A DNA stretch of 5,866 nucleotides, from contig DQNX01000066.1 in NCBI GenBank assembly GCA_015658965.1, positions 1 to 5,866 of the forward strand. The letters run 5' to 3'. The DNA is from Gammaproteobacteria bacterium (GTDB lineage Bacteria > Pseudomonadota > Gammaproteobacteria > PS1 > Pseudothioglobaceae). Under the pieces are notes generated by a model. It saw only the letters and a list, made by a program, of their open reading frames with translations, searched no databases and had not been told where the DNA came from. Each line of letters opens with the position of its first letter. The stretch's first letter is position 1. Of this stretch, positions 5,010 through 5,866 are shown piece after piece. A program made the position numbers and the translations under genes.

Positions 5010-5746
5010 TGGCGTTGTCTGCTGGCTTCAAATAAAGCAATGCCGGTTGCAACAGAGACATTTAAGCTTTCAACATTACCTTGCATTGGAATCATGGCCA
5101 ATTGGTCGCAAGATTTTTTAGTCAATGAGCGCAAACCTGAGCCTTCAGCACCCATGATAATTGCGCTTGGCGTGGTAAGGTCAATTTGGTACAGTGACTG
5201 ATCTGTTGCACCGTCTAGGCCAATCACCCAAATATTTTGTTGTTTGAGTGCTTTAATGGTGCGTGCCAAGTTTGTCACAGAAAAAACCTTGAGTTGATTC
5301 AGTGCACCTGCCGATGTTTTGTGCACCAATGCGTTGATCGGTGCTGAGCCGTCTTTGTTAATGACCACGCAGTCTACGCCAGCGGCATTAGCACTACGCA
5401 AGCAGGCGCCTAAGTTTCGTGGGTCTTGAATAGAGTCTAGTATTAATATTAGACTGCTATTATTCAGTGTTTCAACATAATGGATTAAGCCATCTAAGTT
5501 GGGCAGGGTGGGTAATAATATTTCAGCGACAATACCTTGGTGTGTTTGGTTTTTGCTGAGTTTATCAAGTTGCTGTTTGCCAGATTGCTGCGTATTAATA
5601 CCCAAACGATTGAGCTGTGTTGTTAGCGCGTTAAGGCGCTTGTCATTGCGATTGTCCAAGGTGAATACTTTAAGTAAACACTCAGGGTTGGAATCTAGCT
5701 GCGCTTGAATCGCATGAAATCCGAAAATAATAATTGGCTTAGGCAT
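5003..5746 (-). CDS. rlmB: 23S rRNA (guanosine-2251-2'-O)-methyltransferase
   Basis: RlmB is a SPOUT-class methyltransferase that uses S-adenosylmethionine to methylate the ribose of G2251 in the peptidyl-transferase P loop of 23S rRNA. The 247 residues are close to the E. coli length of 243. The N-terminal substrate-binding domain begins with FGFHAIQAQL (8-17) and THQGIVAE (68-75). The knotted catalytic domain shows motif 1 LDSIQDPRNLGACLRSANAAG (103-123, with Asn111 and Arg117), motif 2 MGAEGSGLR (198-206) and motif 3 IPMQGNVESLNVSVATGIALFEA (219-241). These agree closely with E. coli RlmB, including NIWVIGLDG and NLARTIKAL. ATG 5746 opens directly onto the first beta strand; no Shine-Dalgarno site is visible in the C-rich 11-nt gap after the upstream gene. 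E. coli rlmB follows rnr, but here the upstream gene is surA-like. Confidence 0.96.
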   Translation of the reverse strand: MPKPIIIFGFHAIQAQLDSNPECLLKVFTLDNRNDKRLNALTTQLNRLGINTQQSGKQQLDKLSKNQTHQGIVAEILLPTLPNLDGLIHYVETLNNSSLILILDSIQDPRNLGACLRSANAAGVDCVVINKDGSAPINALVHKTSAGALNQLKVFSVTNLARTIKALKQQNIWVIGLDGATDQSLYQIDLTTPSAIIMGAEGSGLRSLTKKSCDQLAMIPMQGNVESLNVSVATGIALFEASRQRHL

Positions 5747-5757
5747 GGGCGGGGTGT

Positions 5758-5866
5758 TTATAACTTGTAATCAAAAATCTCTATATAGGCGTCTTTTCTT
5801 AACGCTTTTACCCAGTTCTTAAAGAAGGCATTTTTCTTGGATTGAATGAGCTGTGATTTGATTGCA
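5758..5866 (-). CDS. surA: SurA-like periplasmic chaperone/peptidyl-prolyl isomerase, C-terminal end (partial)
   Basis: The frame is open from the right edge to a TAA at 5760-5758, giving 35 residues; the start lies outside the window. The visible tail contains SQLIQSKKNAFFKNWVKALR and ends in KDAYIEIFDYKL. Its pattern of an aromatic residue, W, hxxLR and then AYIEI matches the C-terminal helix and strand typical of SurA proteins (commonly WLxELRxxAYVEI). SurA assists outer membrane protein folding in the periplasm. The PPIase and N-terminal chaperone domains are not visible, so another parvulin-family protein such as a PpiC/PpiD relative is possible. It ends 11 nt before rlmB on the same strand, suggesting cotranscription. 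In E. coli surA is instead followed by pdxA. The symbol is tentative. Confidence 0.6.
   Translation of the reverse strand, partial: AIKSQLIQSKKNAFFKNWVKALRKDAYIEIFDYKL

Overview
The window is ordinary gammaproteobacterial housekeeping DNA, AT-rich by eye (roughly 40% GC). Every substantial open reading frame that looks coding belongs to a family I recognise. The proteins read closest to gammaproteobacterial homologues: PcnB, XseB, IspA, FabH, PlsX, a cysteine-free bL32, YceD and RlmB. The species cannot be fixed from the sequence alone; a free-living or host-associated low-GC gammaproteobacterium fits. There is no mobile element, CRISPR array, tRNA, rRNA, toxin-antitoxin pair or defence-like cassette.

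Layout: two gene strings converge. On the + strand, positions 1-2189 hold the end of pcnB (poly(A) polymerase), a YbbO-like short-chain dehydrogenase/reductase, xseB (exonuclease VII small subunit) and ispA (farnesyl diphosphate synthase). These genes are packed with a 4-nt overlap, a 1-nt gap and a 9-nt gap, so they look like one transcript. On the - strand, reading from right to left, are the end of a surA-like chaperone/isomerase gene and rlmB (23S rRNA Gm2251 methyltransferase). A 124-nt non-coding gap follows, then yceD-rpmF-plsX-fabH, again tightly packed (1-nt gap, 6-nt gap, 8-nt overlap). The two strings meet at 2186-2189, where ispA and fabH share a TTAA that supplies both stop codons.

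Functional logic: yceD-rpmF-plsX-fabH is the classic gammaproteobacterial cluster joining ribosome biogenesis to the start of fatty acid and phospholipid synthesis. FabH makes the first acetoacetyl-ACP and PlsX makes acyl-phosphate for glycerolipid assembly. The usual downstream fabD-fabG-acpP genes are not here. xseB-ispA is the classic pair that often precedes dxs; dxs is also not here. The only non-coding stretch with visible regulatory potential is 4879-5002. It holds a palindrome at the end of rlmB, a 10-bp inverted repeat and an extended -10 promoter candidate for the yceD operon.

I did not find a previously undescribed system. The oddest sequence-level signals are the shared convergent stop, a 19-nt direct repeat split by 3 nt at the two ends of yceD, and the structure of the yceD upstream region.
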